Assembly: GCF_002220365.1 (NCBI RefSeq)
Contig: NZ_MTHB01000288.1
Coordinates: 1-61,002 of the forward strand
Direction: 5' to 3'
DNA: 61,002 nucleotides
From: Caballeronia sordidicola
GTDB taxonomy: Bacteria > Pseudomonadota > Gammaproteobacteria > Burkholderiales > Burkholderiaceae
The position numbers and the translations under genes were made by a program. Below are positions 33,660 to 43,084 of this stretch, piece after piece. The notes under the pieces are model-generated. The model saw only the letters and a program-made list of their open reading frames with translations, was not told the DNA's origin and made no database searches. Position 1 is the first letter of the stretch. Every line of letters starts with the position of its first letter.

Positions 33660-33710
33660 CTCATGTGCCACGCACCGCCCTTCGACAAGCGATCTCCTGG
33701 CGCAGTCAAA

Positions 33711-34481
33711 TCACTCCACTTCCCAAATCTCACGTCCGTTCAACGCTTGGACCGGGCGTTGGTTGCCGTGATAGAACCGCTGCATGGCATCGAGTTGCTG
33801 CTGGGTCATGCTCACCCGCTCCTTGAACTCGATCCACGTCACGCCCTCCGAGCAAGGCGGCGTAGTCAGTGAACCGCTGTACGTGTAGTAGCTCGTGTGT
33901 TTGGGCAGCAGGTCGATCGGATTGACCATGACCGCGCTCACCTTGAACTCAGCCCCTTTCTCGCTGGGGATGCGGTCCAACATCGCGTGAATGACGGGGT
34001 TGGGTTGATCGCCGAGCTGGAATTGAACAGCCAGCACGAGGAGCTTGCCGTCTTCGGAGCGGTGCACGAGATGTGCGTCCATCACGCTGTCCTTGCCGGC
34101 GAAACGTTCTTCACCCGGCGAATGGAAGTGGAACTGGACGAGTTGATAAGCTTGATTGCCGAGGGTGATGCTGTCCGTACCGGGCGTCGCGTTGAATTGA
34201 ACAGCGTGCCCCGTGTTGATGATATCGATGGGGAGCGGCTGGTAGTTGACCTTGAGACGGGGCATATCGGTGGGCGCTTTCTTTGCCTTCTCGATGTCGA
34301 TCGGTGACTCAGCACGTCCGCTTTCGCACGCGTGGAAGGCTTCGGTCATGGCGCCCCAATGAGCTGGACCATGGTCGCCGTCGTAGGTCCAGCCATGGTC
34401 GGCGGTTCCAGCCGATGCGGTGAGTGTAAAGAAGGCCGCTAACAAGAACGCGCTGACGGACAATCGTTTGATCTTGTTCAT
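33711..34481 (-). CDS. Alpha-class carbonic anhydrase, periplasmic
   Basis: Interconverts carbon dioxide and bicarbonate in the periplasm. The 256-residue product starts MNKIKRLSVSAFLLAAFF with a signal peptide ending near TASA. Zinc ligands are visible as His118 and His120 (QFHFHSPGEE) and His137 (DAHLVH), the proton-shuttle position as His92 (NTGHAVQFN), and the active-site threonines in SLTTPPCSEGVTW. Cys52 and the cysteine of PPCSE probably form the disulfide of bacterial alpha forms. AGGGG lies 8 nt before the ATG. The frame extends 38 residues further without support. Confidence 0.95.
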   Translation of the reverse strand: MNKIKRLSVSAFLLAAFFTLTASAGTADHGWTYDGDHGPAHWGAMTEAFHACESGRAESPIDIEKAKKAPTDMPRLKVNYQPLPIDIINTGHAVQFNATPGTDSITLGNQAYQLVQFHFHSPGEERFAGKDSVMDAHLVHRSEDGKLLVLAVQFQLGDQPNPVIHAMLDRIPSEKGAEFKVSAVMVNPIDLLPKHTSYYTYSGSLTTPPCSEGVTWIEFKERVSMTQQQLDAMQRFYHGNQRPVQALNGREIWEVE

Positions 34482-34734
34482 TCCATGCCCCTGAAAATTA
34501 TGAGGGCATGAGCATGCTCTGATGTGCATTGCAGCGGTATCAGATAAGTCGTAATAGTGCGGGATGGAAAGGGAAACAGTGCGGTGAGGAAACACTTGCG
34601 GTCGTGAATAAACGTGGCTCGCTAATTCATCGGCCGCATGGGTATGCGCGCTCTACTGTTGGAATTCAAGACATTTGGCAAAGGGCGATGATCGATGATC
34701 GCGTCCCTCGTTTGACAACCTGAACTATTGAGTT

Positions 34735-34763
34735 AAAAACGGCGTAAGACCTTGCTCACGCCG
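34735..34763 (-). terminator. Terminator of the small orphan gene
   Basis: On the minus strand CGGCGTGAG and CTTACGCCG form a 9-bp stem with one G-T pair, followed by TTTTTAA. It lies 60 bp after the stop codon of the 74-residue gene. The remaining 34482-34734 holds no gene. Confidence 0.8.
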
Positions 34764-34822
34764 CTCCCTGTAATCGCGCTCACGTTGTTCGCCGCGCAGC
34801 GAACCTCGCGGCGCAGGTCCAG

Positions 34823-35047
34823 TTACGGGTAAGCACGCCAATGCGCAGGCGTGGCTCTATCCTGCAAGTGCCGCTCCCTTGCCACATGCACCGCGTAACC
34901 CTTAGTAACCGCCCAATCTGCGGCTTCCTTTTGCGTGCTCACATTCCTGACTTCCTTATGATCAACGATGACGACGTGATGAGTCGTCGCGGTGCCCTTC
35001 TCGCTTGACAATGGCCGATGTTCAACATACGCGTTGGTTTTGCTCAT
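34823..35047 (-). CDS. Small protein of unknown function
   Basis: The 74-residue, histidine-rich and basic product (MSKTNAYVEHRPLSSEKG start) has no membrane segment or signal. The centre (HHVVIVDHKEVRNVSTQKEAADWAVTKGYAVHVAR) looks like a compact alpha/beta unit, faintly like DUF2188 proteins, but I do not claim membership. AGGAG lies 6 nt before the ATG and a good terminator follows, so it is a real single-gene unit. It is set in AT-rich DNA unlike the rest of the window. Confidence 0.75.
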   Translation of the reverse strand: MSKTNAYVEHRPLSSEKGTATTHHVVIVDHKEVRNVSTQKEAADWAVTKGYAVHVARERHLQDRATPAHWRAYP

Positions 35048-35403
35048 GTGATCTCCTGGTTATGAGTAAACGATTACTGCCAGACACATGTGCAGCTGTT
35101 TCGCAAAGCTTCAAGCTATAAACCAGAGGAATTCTAAATTTTTGACATTTTATTACGCATTACAAAATATTTTGAGATTAAATGCGTGTTGTTCTCGTGC
35201 GCGACTAGCCTTTTCACATGGCATTCACAGCGCTGAATAGAGAAAAATTATCGCTATATTGGCGCTGAGGAATGCTGATAGTCACATTGGTTTGCGTGAA
35301 GTTGGGTCACTTTTTCTCACGCCAATTTTTTCGGCACGTAAGCCGGTTGTACGTTGAAAATCACTCACCGCTTGTGCTTATTCATCGCAACGTTCCACGC
35401 AAT
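35048..35403. other. AT-rich intergenic region
   Basis: No gene is seen here. From about 35110 to 35190 the sequence is markedly AT-rich and includes the 12-bp palindrome CAAAATATTTTG (35163-35174). It lies upstream of the small orphan gene and probably holds its promoter. AT-rich tracts of this sort are preferred by nucleoid proteins such as H-NS. Confidence 0.5.
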
Positions 35404-35442
35404 AAAAAGCCGGGCGCAATTCAACATCGCGCCCGGCTTTTT
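35404..35442 (-). terminator. Terminator of gltBD
   Basis: A perfect 9-bp GC stem (GCCGGGCGC 35409-35417 / GCGCCCGGC 35429-35437) with an 11-nt loop is flanked by AAAAA and TTTTT, so it can work on both strands. It starts 25 bp after the gltD stop. Confidence 0.92.
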
Positions 35443-35466
35443 AACGAACATTTCGCGAGAAAAATC

Positions 35467-36933
35467 TTACCTCGGCAATTCGCTAGACCCCATCAAAAAC
35501 GCATCCACCGACCGCGCGCACTGCCGTCCTTCGCGGATCGCCCACACAACCAGCGACTGCCCGCGACGCATATCGCCGGCGGTGAATACCTTCGGCACGG
35601 AAGTAAAGTAAGCCTTTTCCCCTTCGGTGGAAGCCTTCACATTGCCACGCGCGTCTTTATCGACACCAAAGGCCTCGAGCACCGGCGACGTGGGCTGCGT
35701 AAAGCCCATTGCGAGCAGCACCAGATCGGCTTTCATTTCGAACTCCGATCCCGCCACTTCCTGCATCTTCCCGTCCTTCCATTCCACGCGCACCGCGATC
35801 AGCTTTTCAACCTTGCCATTCTTGCCTTCGAAGCGCTTGGTCGCCACCGACCAATCGCGCTCGCAGCCTTCCTCATGCGACGACGACGTACGCAACTTGA
35901 TCGGCCAGTACGGCCACACCAGCGGCTTGTTCTCCGTCTCGGGCGGCTGCGACAGCAACTCGAACTGCGTCACGCTTTTAGCGCCATGCCGATTCGATGT
36001 CCCGACACAATCCGAACCCGTATCGCCGCCACCTATCACCACAACGTGCTTGCCCTTGGCAATCAACTGGTCGACGACCGTGTCGCCGGCATTGACCCTG
36101 TTCTGCAGCGGCAGGAATTCCATTGCGTAATGGATGCCCTGCATCTCACGTCCAGGCACCGGCAGATCACGCGGCGTTTCCGAGCCGCCAGCAATGACAA
36201 CGGCGTCGAATTGTTCACGCAACTCATCGGGCGAAATGGTTTCACGCGATGAATTCGCGATATGCCCCGGCAGCGGATCCTTACCGATAAACACGTTGGT
36301 CCGGAACGCGACGCCTTCGGCTTCCATCTGCCGCATGCGGCGATCGATCAGCCACTTTTCGAGCTTGAAATCGGGGATGCCATACCGCAGCAATCCGCCA
36401 ATCCGATCGTTCTTCTCGAACACCGTCACGTCGTGTCCTGCACGCGCCAGTTGCTGCGCAGCCGCCAATCCAGCGGGACCCGATCCGACCACCGCAACCT
36501 TCTTGCCGGTCTTGTGCTTCGACGGCAACGGGGCAACCCAGCCTTCGGCCCAGGCTTTATCGATGATCGCGTGTTCGATCGACTTGATGCCGACCGGATC
36601 GTCGTTGATACCGAGCGTGCAAGCCGTCTCGCACGGCGCCGGACATATGCGCCCGGTGAACTCCGGGAAGTTGTTCGTGGAATGCAGCACGTCAATGGCC
36701 GTCTTCCAGTTTTGCTGGAACACCAGGTCGTTGAAGTCTGGAATGATGTTGTTCACCGGACAGCCGTTGTTGCAGAACGGAATGCCGCAATCCATGCAAC
36801 GCGCGCCCTGGACCTTCGCGTTCTCGTCCGACAGCGCGTGAACGAATTCCTTGTAATGCTTGACGCGAGCGAGCGGCGCTTCGTACGTCTCATGCTGGCG
36901 CTCGAACTCGAGAAAACCGGTTGCCTTGCCCAT
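35467..36933 (-). CDS. gltD: Glutamate synthase small subunit GltD
   Basis: GltD takes electrons from NADPH and passes them through FAD and iron-sulfur clusters to GltB. The 488-residue product has the N-terminal cysteine clusters CMDCGIPFCNNGCP and CPAPCETACTLG, the FAD motif VAVVGSGPAGLAAAQQL, the NADPH-side motif VVVIGGGDTGSDC and the closing TAGDMRRGQSLVVWAI. It lies 99 bp after gltB. Confidence 0.97.
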   Translation of the reverse strand: MGKATGFLEFERQHETYEAPLARVKHYKEFVHALSDENAKVQGARCMDCGIPFCNNGCPVNNIIPDFNDLVFQQNWKTAIDVLHSTNNFPEFTGRICPAPCETACTLGINDDPVGIKSIEHAIIDKAWAEGWVAPLPSKHKTGKKVAVVGSGPAGLAAAQQLARAGHDVTVFEKNDRIGGLLRYGIPDFKLEKWLIDRRMRQMEAEGVAFRTNVFIGKDPLPGHIANSSRETISPDELREQFDAVVIAGGSETPRDLPVPGREMQGIHYAMEFLPLQNRVNAGDTVVDQLIAKGKHVVVIGGGDTGSDCVGTSNRHGAKSVTQFELLSQPPETENKPLVWPYWPIKLRTSSSHEEGCERDWSVATKRFEGKNGKVEKLIAVRVEWKDGKMQEVAGSEFEMKADLVLLAMGFTQPTSPVLEAFGVDKDARGNVKASTEGEKAYFTSVPKVFTAGDMRRGQSLVVWAIREGRQCARSVDAFLMGSSELPR

Positions 36934-37032
36934 GTGGTTCTCTTTCTCTGTATTGGGGGTTAATCCACCCTTCGACGCTCAACGCCGAAGGGCCGTACTA
37001 GTCGTTAGATCTCAGCAGAATCAGCGGAAAAC

Positions 37033-40000
37033 TCAGGCCGCGATCGCATCCTTCGCTTTCTTCGCACCCATCTCGCCAAGCGCACGCTTGTATTCCGTCG
37101 GGAATACCTTCACGAATTGACGACGCGACGCATCCCAGTTCTCGAGCAGCGCTTTCGCACGCGTTGAACCGGTGGACTGGAAGTGCTGCTCGATCAGGTC
37201 CTTGAGCAACGCTTCGTCGGTCTTGCCGGTGTGCCACAAAGCCCGGTCGACCGTGCGTTCCTGTTCTGCCTGCTGCAGCACCGGATCGAGCGCGACCATC
37301 GCCTTGTTGCACTTGCCGCCGAAGGTACCGTCTGCATCGAAGACAAACGCCACGCCGCCTGACATGCCCGCCGCAAAGTTGCGCCCGGTTTCACCGAGCA
37401 CGACCACCGTGCCGCCGGTCATGTATTCGCAACCGTGATCGCCGGTGCCTTCCACGACCGCTGTAGCGCCCGAGTTACGCACGGCGAAACGCTCGCCCGC
37501 GACGCCGCGGAAATACGCATCGCCTTCAATCGCGCCGTACAACACCGTGTTGCCGCAGATGATGTTTTCTTCCGACTTGCCGCGGAAGTCGTTAGTCGGG
37601 CGAATGATGATGCGCCCGCCCGACAGCCCCTTGCCGACGTAGTCGTTGCCGTCGCCGACGAGATCCAGCGTGATGCCCTTCGCCAGGAACGCGCCGAAAC
37701 TCTGGCCCGCCGTGCCCTTCAACTGGATATGGATCGAGTCGTCGGGCAGGCCGTCGTGGCCGTACTTCCGTGCAATCAAACCGGACAACATCGCGCCGAC
37801 CGTGCGGTTCACGTTGCGCACCGGCTGGATGAACGAGACGTGCTCGCCCTTCTCGATAGCCGCCTTCGACTTCTCGATCAGCACATGATCCAGCGCCTTC
37901 TCAAGCGCATGATCCTGCGTCTCGACGTGCTTCGTCGCAATGCTGCCGTCGTTCGGCACTTGATAGAACACCTTCGAGAAGTCCAGACCCTTCGCCTTCC
38001 AATGCTCGACGCCCTTCTTTGTATCGAGCAATTCGGCGTGACCGATCAGATCGTCGAACTTGCGGATGCCCAGTTGCGCCATGATTTCGCGCACTTCTTC
38101 AGCGATAAAGAAGAAGAAGTTGACCACATGCTCCGGCTGTCCCGTGAACTTGGCGCGCAGCACCGGATCTTGCGTCGCAACGCCGACCGGGCACGTGTTC
38201 AGGTGACACTTGCGCATCATGATGCAACCCTGCACGACGAGCGGCGCGGTCGCGAAACCAAATTCATCGGCGCCGAGCAGCGCACCGATCACCACGTCGC
38301 GGCCCGTCTTCATCTGGCCGTCGGCCTGCACGCGGATACGGCCGCGCAGACGGTTCAACACCAGCGTTTGCTGCGTTTCGGCCAGACCCAGTTCCCATGG
38401 CGTGCCCGCATGCTTGAGCGACGACAGCGGCGAAGCGCCCGTGCCGCCATCATGGCCCGCGATCACGACGTGATCGGCCTTCGCCTTGGCAACGCCGGCA
38501 GCAACCGTCCCCACACCCACTTCCGACACCAGCTTCACCGAGACGCTCGACGACGAGTTCACGTTCTTCAGATCGTGAATAAGCTGCGCCAGGTCTTCGA
38601 TCGAATAGATGTCATGGTGCGGCGGCGGCGAGATAAGGCCAACACCCGGCACTGAATACCGCAGCTTGCCGATGTATTCGCTGACCTTGTGACCCGGCAG
38701 TTGTCCGCCTTCGCCCGGCTTCGCGCCCTGCGCCATCTTGATCTGGATCTGGTCAGCCGACGACAAATACTCCGCCGTCACACCAAAGCGTCCGGATGCC
38801 ACCTGCTTGATCTTCGAGCGCAGCGAATCGCCGTCTTTCAACGGGATATCGGTGACGACTTCGTCGCCGATTACCGAGCGCATCGTGTCGCCGTTCTTGA
38901 TCGGAATGCCGCGCAGTTCGTTGCGATACCGGTTTGCGTCTTCACCGCCTTCACCCGTGTTCGACTTCCCGCCGATCCGGTTCATGGCGACAGCCAACGT
39001 TGCGTGCGCTTCGGTGCTGATCGAACCCAACGACATTGCGCCGGTCGCGAAACGCTTGACGATTTCCTTCGCCGGTTCCACTTCGTCCAAAGGAATCGCC
39101 TTCGCCGGATCGACCTTGAACTCGAACAAACCACGGAACGTCATGTGACGCTTGGTCTGGTCGTTGATCAGGTGGGCGTATTCCTTGTACGTCTGGTATG
39201 AGTTGCTGCGCGTGGAATGCTGCAGCTTGGCGATAGCGTCAGGCGTCCACATGTGCTCTTCACCACGCACGCGATACGCGTATTCACCGCCCGCATCGAG
39301 CATGGTCGCGAGCACGGGGTTCTCGCCAAACGCCTCACGATGCAGGCGAATCGCTTCCTCGGCCACTTCGAAAATGCCGATGCCGCCGACCTTCGATGCC
39401 GTGCCCGTGAAGTATTTCCCCACGAGTTCACTGGAGAGCCCGACCGCTTCGAAAATCTGCGCGCCGGTGTACGACATGTACGTGGAAATGCCCATCTTCG
39501 ACATGACCTTGTACAAGCCCTTGCCCACGGCCTTCGTGTAGTTGTAGATGGCTTTATCGGCGGAGAGATCGCCCTTCAGGCCTTCTGCCATTTGCGCGAG
39601 CGTTTCCAGCGCGAGGTACGGATGCACCGCTTCCGCGCCATAGGCCGCAAGCAACGCGAAGTGATGCGTCTCGCGCGCCGAGCCCGTTTCCACGACCAGA
39701 CCCGTGCTCGTGCGCAGACCGTGCTGCACGAGATGCGTATGGATAGCGGAGGTCGCGAGCAGCGCCGGAATAGCCAGGTTGTCGCGATCCATCTTGCGAT
39801 CGGAGACGATCAGCATGTTGTAGCCGGACTTGACCGCGTCCACCGCTTCCGCGCACAGCGAAGCGAGGCGCGCTTCCACGCCTTCGTTACCCCACACCAC
39901 CGGATAGCAGATGCTCAGTTCGTACGAGCTGAACTTGCCGCCGGTGTATTTATCGATGGCGCGAATCTTCGCGATGTCCCTGAAGTCGAGCACGGGCTGC

Positions 40001-41736
40001 GAGACTTCGAGACGCATCGTCGGATTGATGTTGGTCGTGTCGAGCAGGTTCGGCTTCGGGCCGACGAACGACACCAGCGACATCACCATGTTCTCGCGGA
40101 TCGGATCGATCGGCGGGTTCGTGACCTGCGCGAAGAGCTGCTTGAAGTAGTGATACAGCGTCTTGTTCTTGTTCGACATCACCGCGAGCGGCGAGTCATT
40201 CCCCATTGAACCAACGGCTTCTTCGCCCAGCTGCGCCATCGGCGCCATCAGGAACTTGACGTCTTCCTGCGTGTAGCCGAACGCCTGCTGACGATCCAGC
40301 AATGCAGCCGCTTCACGGCGCTGCGTATCGACCTCTTCCGCCTTCGGCTCGATTTCGTCGAGCTTGATGCGCACGGCGTCGATCCAGCTCTTGTACGGCT
40401 TGCCGTTCGCGAGGTTGTCCTTGAGTTCCTTGTCGTCGATGATCCGGCCTTGCTCCATGTCGATCAGGAACATCTTGCCCGGCTGCAGACGCCACTTCTT
40501 CACGATCTTCGATTCCGGCACCGGCAACACGCCAGACTCCGATGCGAGGATCACGAGGTCGTCGTCAGTGATGACGTAGCGCGCCGGACGCAGGCCGTTA
40601 CGGTCGAGCGTCGCGCCAATCTGGCGGCCGTCCGTGAACGCGATCGCGGCGGGGCCGTCCCACGGCTCCATCATGGCAGCGTGATATTCGTAAAACGCGC
40701 GGCGATTGTCGTCCATCAACGTGTGCTGTTCCCAGGCTTCGGGAATCATCATCATCATCGCGTGGACGAGCGGATAACCCGCCATGACCAGGAGTTCAAG
40801 GCAGTTATCGAACGATGCCGTGTCCGACTGGCCCGGATAGATCAGGGGCCAGAGCTTTGGCAGGTCGTCGCCCAGCACGTAGCTGGCAATCGCACCGGTA
40901 CGCGCGTTCAGCCAGTTGACGTTGCCCTTCACGGTGTTGATTTCACCGTTGTGCGCAATCATCCGGTACGGGTGCGCGAGTTCCCACGCGGGGAACGTGT
41001 TGGTGGAGAAGCGCTGGTGAACGAGCGCGAGCGCGGAGACGGTGCGTTCGTCCTGCAGGTCGCGGTAATACACGCCAACCTGACCGGCCAGCAGCAGGCC
41101 CTTGTAGACGACGGTACGCGCCGACATCGACGGCACGAAGTATTCCTTGCCGTGCTTGAGTTTAAGCGCCTGAATCCGATGGCTGGCCGTCTTGCGGATC
41201 ACGTACAGCTTCCGCTCGAGCGCGTCGGTCACAACAATGTCTTTGCCCCGGCCAATGAAGATCTGCCGGATCAACGGCTCGCTGGCCTTAACGGTCGGAG
41301 AAATGGGCATGGTGGCGTCGACGGGCACATCGCGCCAGCCGAGCACGACCTGGCCTTCGGCTTTCACCGTGCGTTCCAGTTCCTGCTCGCACGCGAGACG
41401 CGACGCGTGTTCCTTCGGCAAGAAGATCATGCCGACGCCGTACTCGCCTTCCGGCGGCAGCGTCACGCCCTGCTTCGCCATCTCCTCACGATAAAACCCG
41501 TCGGGGATCTGGATCAGGATGCCCGCGCCGTCGCCCATCAGCTTGTCAGCGCCGACGGCGCCGCGATGGTCGAGGTTTTCGAGGATCTTCAGACCCTGCT
41601 GGATGATTTCGTGGCGCTTCTTGCCCTTGATGTGCGCGACAAAACCAACGCCACAGGAGTCGTGTTCGTTCTCGGGGTCATACATGCCCTGCGCGGCGGG
41701 AGCGGAACCGAGAGTCGGCGGCAGTTGATCGTTCAT
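37033..41736 (-). CDS. gltB: Glutamate synthase large subunit GltB
   Basis: GltB makes two glutamates from glutamine and 2-oxoglutarate. The 1567-residue protein begins with a 27-residue propeptide; after cleavage Cys28 (HDSCGVGFVAH) becomes the N-terminal nucleophile of the glutaminase domain. The FMN-binding synthase domain includes QLPGHKVSEYIGKLR and PPPHHDIYSIEDLAQLI, and the [3Fe-4S] cysteines lie in CIMMRKCHLNTCPVG. The C-terminal GXGXG beta-helix repeats (GLSGGRIIIRP, GAIEGDAYFRGVAGERFAVRNSG, MTGGTVVVLG) are present. With gltD it forms an operon; about 360 bp of gene-free DNA lies upstream. Confidence 0.97.
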   Translation of the reverse strand: MNDQLPPTLGSAPAAQGMYDPENEHDSCGVGFVAHIKGKKRHEIIQQGLKILENLDHRGAVGADKLMGDGAGILIQIPDGFYREEMAKQGVTLPPEGEYGVGMIFLPKEHASRLACEQELERTVKAEGQVVLGWRDVPVDATMPISPTVKASEPLIRQIFIGRGKDIVVTDALERKLYVIRKTASHRIQALKLKHGKEYFVPSMSARTVVYKGLLLAGQVGVYYRDLQDERTVSALALVHQRFSTNTFPAWELAHPYRMIAHNGEINTVKGNVNWLNARTGAIASYVLGDDLPKLWPLIYPGQSDTASFDNCLELLVMAGYPLVHAMMMMIPEAWEQHTLMDDNRRAFYEYHAAMMEPWDGPAAIAFTDGRQIGATLDRNGLRPARYVITDDDLVILASESGVLPVPESKIVKKWRLQPGKMFLIDMEQGRIIDDKELKDNLANGKPYKSWIDAVRIKLDEIEPKAEEVDTQRREAAALLDRQQAFGYTQEDVKFLMAPMAQLGEEAVGSMGNDSPLAVMSNKNKTLYHYFKQLFAQVTNPPIDPIRENMVMSLVSFVGPKPNLLDTTNINPTMRLEVSQPVLDFRDIAKIRAIDKYTGGKFSSYELSICYPVVWGNEGVEARLASLCAEAVDAVKSGYNMLIVSDRKMDRDNLAIPALLATSAIHTHLVQHGLRTSTGLVVETGSARETHHFALLAAYGAEAVHPYLALETLAQMAEGLKGDLSADKAIYNYTKAVGKGLYKVMSKMGISTYMSYTGAQIFEAVGLSSELVGKYFTGTASKVGGIGIFEVAEEAIRLHREAFGENPVLATMLDAGGEYAYRVRGEEHMWTPDAIAKLQHSTRSNSYQTYKEYAHLINDQTKRHMTFRGLFEFKVDPAKAIPLDEVEPAKEIVKRFATGAMSLGSISTEAHATLAVAMNRIGGKSNTGEGGEDANRYRNELRGIPIKNGDTMRSVIGDEVVTDIPLKDGDSLRSKIKQVASGRFGVTAEYLSSADQIQIKMAQGAKPGEGGQLPGHKVSEYIGKLRYSVPGVGLISPPPHHDIYSIEDLAQLIHDLKNVNSSSSVSVKLVSEVGVGTVAAGVAKAKADHVVIAGHDGGTGASPLSSLKHAGTPWELGLAETQQTLVLNRLRGRIRVQADGQMKTGRDVVIGALLGADEFGFATAPLVVQGCIMMRKCHLNTCPVGVATQDPVLRAKFTGQPEHVVNFFFFIAEEVREIMAQLGIRKFDDLIGHAELLDTKKGVEHWKAKGLDFSKVFYQVPNDGSIATKHVETQDHALEKALDHVLIEKSKAAIEKGEHVSFIQPVRNVNRTVGAMLSGLIARKYGHDGLPDDSIHIQLKGTAGQSFGAFLAKGITLDLVGDGNDYVGKGLSGGRIIIRPTNDFRGKSEENIICGNTVLYGAIEGDAYFRGVAGERFAVRNSGATAVVEGTGDHGCEYMTGGTVVVLGETGRNFAAGMSGGVAFVFDADGTFGGKCNKAMVALDPVLQQAEQERTVDRALWHTGKTDEALLKDLIEQHFQSTGSTRAKALLENWDASRRQFVKVFPTEYKRALGEMGAKKAKDAIAA

Positions 41737-42022
41737 GGGTCACCGTGTTCTGTGGGGGGCCGCGGGCGGCCGTTGAACATGTTTTTGCGTTGCTAATGTG
41801 TGCTTTGGTCGCGCCTCCGGCAGGCCAAGACCCTGAACCTGGGCGAAAACGCGAAGCGATGATCGCGAGCCGGTCGTGCAAAACAGACGCGATGCGTCCT
41901 GGACTGCCGGAAAACGAAATATACGCGATGAATCAAAATGTTGGCAACCAAAACGCGTTGATCTGACACCTATTATCGAGTTGGTGCACGTTTGCCCCAT
42001 TTAATTAGATCCACATCAAATT
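41737..42022. other. Upstream region of gltB without a gene
   Basis: I see no gene here. It must carry the gltB promoter and leader, but no clear -35/-10 pair stands out on the minus strand. Confidence 0.5.
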
Positions 42023-42023
42023 T

Positions 42024-42066
42024 CGAAAAAAATAAACGGCATGCCGATTTTTGTCGTCATGCCGTT
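42024..42066 (-). terminator. Terminator of the RAYT-like gene
   Basis: AACGGCATG (42035-42043) and CATGCCGTT (42058-42066) form a 9-bp stem; on the minus strand it is followed by TTTATTTTTTTC. It lies 34 bp after the stop codon. Confidence 0.85.
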
Positions 42067-42099
42067 CAGTCATTCTTCAGTTCCGGCGATAAAACTCCG

Positions 42100-42807
42100 T
42101 TAACGGGTCTGAGGAGTCTCGCGAATCTTGCGTGGACGGCCGCGAGGCAACGGCGACACGCGCCGGTTGGCGGCGCGCCCTGCCCACTCCCTGTAGGACT
42201 CGCTGCCCAGCACCCAGCCCTTGAGCGTCGCCTGAAGCAGCCGGTTGGCTTCGCGTTCGTCGAGCGGCTGCTCGCACAGCTCTGTATAGGCGCGCTGGCG
42301 TTCGAACGGTGTATTGCCGAGCTTCCAGTAGAGCGGGTGATCGGTTATGAGGCTGTCGAGTGTCAAGCCGATGTGATGGCGGTAGCTGGACCATTTGTAG
42401 TCTTGCGGGAGGGCCGCGAGGTCGGCATGCACAGGCGCCATCTCGACGACCCGGCTCGCGAGCAGGAAGTAGGTTTCACCTTCGATCACCGTTGCCCGGT
42501 AGCGGCCTTCCCACAAGGTGCCGCGGCGGGCATAACGGCGGTTGAAATGCGCGACATAGCGCCGGCCGACCGCCTGCATGGCTTTCGGGAGGCTCGCTTC
42601 GTCGCGCGGTGTGACGAGCAGATGCACCGCGCCGGGCATCAGCGCGTAAGCGTGGATGGCGAGATGGTGGTCGCGGGAGGCCGTGCGCAGGCATTCGATG
42701 AAAAGCTCGTAGTCCGGAGCTTCGACGAAAGCGGGCTGCTGATCGAGACCGCGCAGGATGACGTGCTGCGGTTGTTCGGGAACGTAGAGTCGTGCTAGCC
42801 GTGCCAT
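42100..42807 (-). CDS. RAYT-like (REP-associated tyrosine transposase family) protein, catalytic motifs lost
   Basis: The 235-residue product aligns with Y1/RAYT transposases: QHVILRGLDQQPAFVEAPDYELF start, AYALMPGAVHLLVTP, GTLWEGRYRATVI and DYKWSSYRHH. In active members the metal-binding HUH motif reads N-H-V-H; here it is G-A60-V61-H62, with the first histidine replaced. The catalytic tyrosine of the RYIELNPVRA motif is replaced by Val120 (RVVEMAPVHA). The frame is otherwise intact, with a further ~90-residue C-terminal part ending in basic PRGRPRKIRE (AT-hook-like). I infer a domesticated DNA-binding protein. No REP-like palindromes were seen nearby. Confidence 0.85.
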   Translation of the reverse strand: MARLARLYVPEQPQHVILRGLDQQPAFVEAPDYELFIECLRTASRDHHLAIHAYALMPGAVHLLVTPRDEASLPKAMQAVGRRYVAHFNRRYARRGTLWEGRYRATVIEGETYFLLASRVVEMAPVHADLAALPQDYKWSSYRHHIGLTLDSLITDHPLYWKLGNTPFERQRAYTELCEQPLDEREANRLLQATLKGWVLGSESYREWAGRAANRRVSPLPRGRPRKIRETPQTR

Positions 42808-43051
42808 GCTGGATTTTCCGTTGGTCGAGCGTTGGTCGGGTTCGGGTATTCCGGCGGTCCGTCAAAGCCATATTCTGGGCCACCTTGAAATTTTTCGTTC
42901 AAGTCCTGCGGGGACGCGTCAAGCCGCGCAGCAACCCATGCTCCAGCCGGGAAAATCAGGAGTCCGGCGTCGCGCTAACCCAATTGGAGCCAGCATTCTT
43001 CTTAGGGAAAACGCTCTGAGGTGAAGCATGGTTTGTTTCAAATGTTCTGTT

Positions 43052-43057
43052 CATAAT
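43052..43057 (+). promoter_or_regulatory. Candidate -10 box of the OmpW gene
   Basis: CATAAT lies 27 bp before the start codon, with TGGTTT 17 nt further upstream as a poor -35. A strong GGAGGA ribosome site follows. Confidence 0.4.
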
Positions 43058-43084
43058 TAGCGTGCTTTTTCGGAGGAGCACTCA

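Noticed and set aside
34823..35047. Assigning the small orphan protein to DUF2188
   Set aside because: Only a loose resemblance in the central segment; the characteristic motifs of that family are not clearly present.
37435..38655. A 406-residue plus-strand frame inside gltB, with other long antisense frames across the window (for example 57929-59257 and 3355-4593)
   Set aside because: All lie opposite well-supported conserved genes and have the composition of antisense translations.
42100..42807. Calling the RAYT-like gene an active insertion sequence
   Set aside because: No terminal repeats or target duplication are visible and both catalytic motifs are lost.
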